Assembly: GCF_000478195.2 (NCBI RefSeq)
Contig: NZ_AUZM01000041.1
Location: forward strand, 1-57,771
Origin: Lyngbya aestuarii BL J
Lineage (GTDB): Bacteria > Cyanobacteriota > Cyanobacteriia > Cyanobacteriales > Microcoleaceae
Reading direction: 5' to 3'
Length of the DNA stretch: 57,771 nucleotides
The notes beneath the pieces are model-generated. The model was given only the letters and a program-made list of their open reading frames with translations, did not search any database and was not told the origin of the DNA. Within the stretch, counting starts at the first letter, position 1, and every line of letters starts with the position of its first letter. Both the position numbers and the translations under genes were made by a program. Positions 55,979-57,771 of this stretch are shown here, in pieces.

Positions 55979-57478
55979 ATGCTCGATACTCTCGATCTCA
56001 ATTTATCTCTCGATAAAGAAACCTATCAGAGCCAGATAGAAAGTTTAATGCAAAAATTGCGATCGCTGCAACAAACTTGTTGGGAAAAAAAACTCCCAGC
56101 CATCATCGTCTTAGAAGGTTGGGCTGTCGCCGGAAAAGGGGCGCTGGTCAAAAAAATGGTCGGCTATATGGACCCGCGAGGATTTATTGTTCATCCCATT
56201 TGGCCACCAACCCGAGAGGAACGTCGCTATCCGTTTATGTGGCGATTTTGGCAAAAACTCCCCGCCCGAGGTCAAATGGGCATTTTTTACCACAGTTGGT
56301 ATACCCACGTTCTCGAAGACCGACTCTTTGAACGACTTCCCTCAGCTGAAGTTCCGATGACGATGCGACAAATTAACGCCTTTGAACGTCAGATGGTCGA
56401 TGATGGTGTTGTCGTTGCGAAATTTTGGATTCATCTTAGCCAAAAAGAACTCAAGCACCGCCTCAAAAAAGCCGCCAAAGACGAGTTAAAAGCGTGGCTG
56501 GTTCGTCCCGAAGATTGGCAGCAGGAAAAAAACTACGACACCTATTTAGCCTTCGCCGAAGATATGTTAATTCATACCAGCACAGGCGCGGCACCTTGGA
56601 TATTGATCGAAGGCGATAGTCAACGCTATGCTCGGATTAAAGTTCTCTCGGCAATGGTTGCTACCCTCACCGAAGCATTAGATAGGCGACAGGTTCAGCT
56701 TCCGCCCATCAGAACCCCGCTACAAGACCACCTCGACCCCACTGAACCGAATCCTCTGGGACAAATTGATTTAACCCAATCTCTCTCAGAAGACGACTAC
56801 AAACACAAACTTTCCCAACAACAAGCCCGTTTGGGTAAACTCCAAAGAGAAATTTATGAACAACAAGTCCCGGTGTTGGCTATTTTTGAAGGGTGGGATG
56901 CAGCAGGAAAAGGCGGAGCGATTAAACGGTTAACTGATATTTTAGATCCTCGCAGTTACGAAGTTCAACCCTTTGCCGCCCCGACGGATGAGGAGAAAAG
57001 CCATCATTATCTCTGGCGGTTTTGGCGACGTTTACCCTCTGCTGGGAAAATCGGGATTTTTGACCGCAGTTGGTATGGTCGAGTTCTCGTTGAACGAGTT
57101 GAAGGGTTTGCAACCGATGAAGAATGGCGACGGGCTTATCGAGAAATTAACGAATTTGAAGAACAACTCACCCGTGCGGGTTATGTGTTAGTGAAATTTT
57201 GGCTACATATCGACACCGATGAACAACTGAAGCGATTTCAAGCGCGTAAAGAGAACCCTTTTAAACAATATAAGCTCACCGATGAAGATTGGCGTAATCG
57301 GGAAAAATGGCCCTTTTATGAAGTGGCGGTTAATCAGATGATTCAACGGACTCATACACCGACCGCACCTTGGACTATTGTGGGGGCTAATTGTAAATAT
57401 TCGGCTCGGGTGCAAGTGGTAGAAACAGTTGTAGAAGCCATTCAACGGGAGTTACAACGTCGCTCCAAGCAAAAGTAG
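55979..57478 (+). CDS. Polyphosphate kinase 2 family, two-domain polyphosphate:AMP phosphotransferase-like
   Basis: Uses polyphosphate to phosphorylate a nucleotide (AMP to ADP in the two-domain PAP group) in the cytoplasm. Two PPK2 domains make up 499 residues. Domain 1 (about 10-245) has Walker A-like EGWAVAGKGALVK, then PFMWRFWQKLPARGQMGIFYHSWYTHVLEDR. Domain 2 (about 265-490) has EGWDAAGKGGAIKR, LWRFWRRLPSAGKIGIFDRSWYGRVLVERV and the lid FEEQL. The catalytic Asp of the loop (GWD) and the DRSWYGR lid are intact only in domain 2. In domain 1 they read GWAV and YHSWYTH, so the first half is probably non-catalytic, as in other two-domain PPK2 enzymes. Start ATG just before the fold. Confidence 0.93.
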   Translation: MLDTLDLNLSLDKETYQSQIESLMQKLRSLQQTCWEKKLPAIIVLEGWAVAGKGALVKKMVGYMDPRGFIVHPIWPPTREERRYPFMWRFWQKLPARGQMGIFYHSWYTHVLEDRLFERLPSAEVPMTMRQINAFERQMVDDGVVVAKFWIHLSQKELKHRLKKAAKDELKAWLVRPEDWQQEKNYDTYLAFAEDMLIHTSTGAAPWILIEGDSQRYARIKVLSAMVATLTEALDRRQVQLPPIRTPLQDHLDPTEPNPLGQIDLTQSLSEDDYKHKLSQQQARLGKLQREIYEQQVPVLAIFEGWDAAGKGGAIKRLTDILDPRSYEVQPFAAPTDEEKSHHYLWRFWRRLPSAGKIGIFDRSWYGRVLVERVEGFATDEEWRRAYREINEFEEQLTRAGYVLVKFWLHIDTDEQLKRFQARKENPFKQYKLTDEDWRNREKWPFYEVAVNQMIQRTHTPTAPWTIVGANCKYSARVQVVETVVEAIQRELQRRSKQK

Positions 57479-57509
57479 TTCCCATGACGGGATCGTATTT
57501 TAGCTTTTA

Positions 57510-57560
57510 GCTTCTTCCGCAAGAAGCCTCACGTCTGACCCGACAGAGCAGCGTGAGATG
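57510..57560. other. Right-end hairpins of an IS200/IS605-type element
   Basis: GCTTCTT-CCGC-AAGAAGC (57510-57527) is a perfect hairpin. An imperfect stem CACG...CGTG follows (57531-57556). These lie just downstream of the transposase stop at 57569 and are typical of subterminal end structures recognised by TnpA. The exact element boundary is not resolved. Confidence 0.55.
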
Positions 57561-57568
57561 AATTGCGG

Positions 57569-57771
57569 TCAGGGTTTATCGGAATTAGGTTTGTTCTGAT
57601 TTTCGATATATTGTCGCCGAGTTGAAATAGTAACTCCGCCGCAACTAGCAACAAAGTAAGAGCCATTCCATAAAACATCTTTCCAGTAAAAAGAATTTAA
57701 GTGGTCGGAAAATTCTTGTCTAAGCTTTCGAGACGTTACAGATTTGAGATTATTAACCAAATTACTTAAAG
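57569..57771 (-). mobile_element. tnpA: IS200/IS605 family transposase TnpA (3' part, cut by window edge)
   Basis: Y1 HUH-type single-strand transposase. The frame is open to the window end and reads LSNLVNNLKSVTSRKLRQEF then FYWKDVLWNGSYFVASCGGV and RQYIENQNKP. SRKLR, the W-x-x-SYFVAS segment and the tyrosine in QYIENQ (the nucleophile helix) are the closing third of TnpA. The 5' half, including the HUH metal site, lies beyond the window, so whether the copy is intact cannot be told. It is convergent with the PPK2 gene, with hairpin ends in between. Confidence 0.9.

Overview
The window is a stretch of cyanobacterial chromosome, most likely from a filamentous Oscillatoriales-type organism. 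The genus cannot be fixed from the sequence. The evidence is the gene content: a cyanobacterial-type pyruvate dehydrogenase E2, an Aas-type acyl-ACP synthetase, YlqD and DUF3134 proteins, DevA/DevC-like ABC genes, a CSP41-like epimerase and a DUF1611 protein. It is supported by scattered HIP1 octamers (GCGATCGC, e.g. 1225-1232 and 9297-9306) and by short GC-rich palindromic repeats in moderately AT-rich DNA.

Layout. 1-3015 is the 3' end of a non-ribosomal peptide synthetase whose last module (C-A-PCP) carries a serine-type specificity code and ends without a thioesterase. 3166-9181 holds housekeeping genes on the minus strand: pyruvate dehydrogenase E2, YlqD, acyl-ACP/CoA synthetase and dihydroorotase. 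Signal peptidase I follows at 9528. 10185-15493 is a two-gene signalling operon: a hybrid histidine kinase with a complete plant-type ethylene-binding membrane domain, overlapping by 4 bp a REC-GAF-GGDEF diguanylate cyclase. 15611-19581 carries a degenerate dihydroorotase paralogue, a double-domain histidine phosphatase and an AI-2E family membrane protein. Next comes a 49-codon small gene with a strong ribosome binding site and its own terminator. 20402-24738 carries a six-BON-domain lipoprotein, a DUF3134 protein, MraY and a family 2 glycosyltransferase. 24914-34017 is a mix of oxidoreductases, an acetyltransferase, a pentapeptide-repeat membrane protein, a phosphoribosyltransferase, formaldehyde dehydrogenase, a CSP41-like epimerase, an unknown gene bracketed by inverted palindromic repeats, and a methyltransferase.

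34137-39423 is a divergent alpha-glucan pair, malQ and a TreS-maltokinase fusion. The kinase motif of the fusion is degenerate. 39626-45254 holds a small unknown protein, an M48 protease, an EAL-domain remnant, a DevA/DevC-like exporter pair without the fusion protein, and a secreted SH3 protein. 45687-52799 holds a fused oligopeptide ABC ATPase, a second hybrid kinase with a sensor domain, a WecG/TagA glycosyltransferase and a DUF1611 protein. 53107-55775 holds a secreted OB-fold-like protein and a type II restriction-modification pair. Its endonuclease gene is interrupted by one in-frame ochre codon, while the methyltransferase is intact. 55979-57478 encodes a two-domain PPK2 polyphosphate kinase. 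The window ends in an IS200/IS605 transposase.

The most notable system is the ethylene-receptor kinase coupled to a diguanylate cyclase. It suggests an ethylene or copper-site signal read out as cyclic di-GMP. No rRNA, tRNA or CRISPR array was found.
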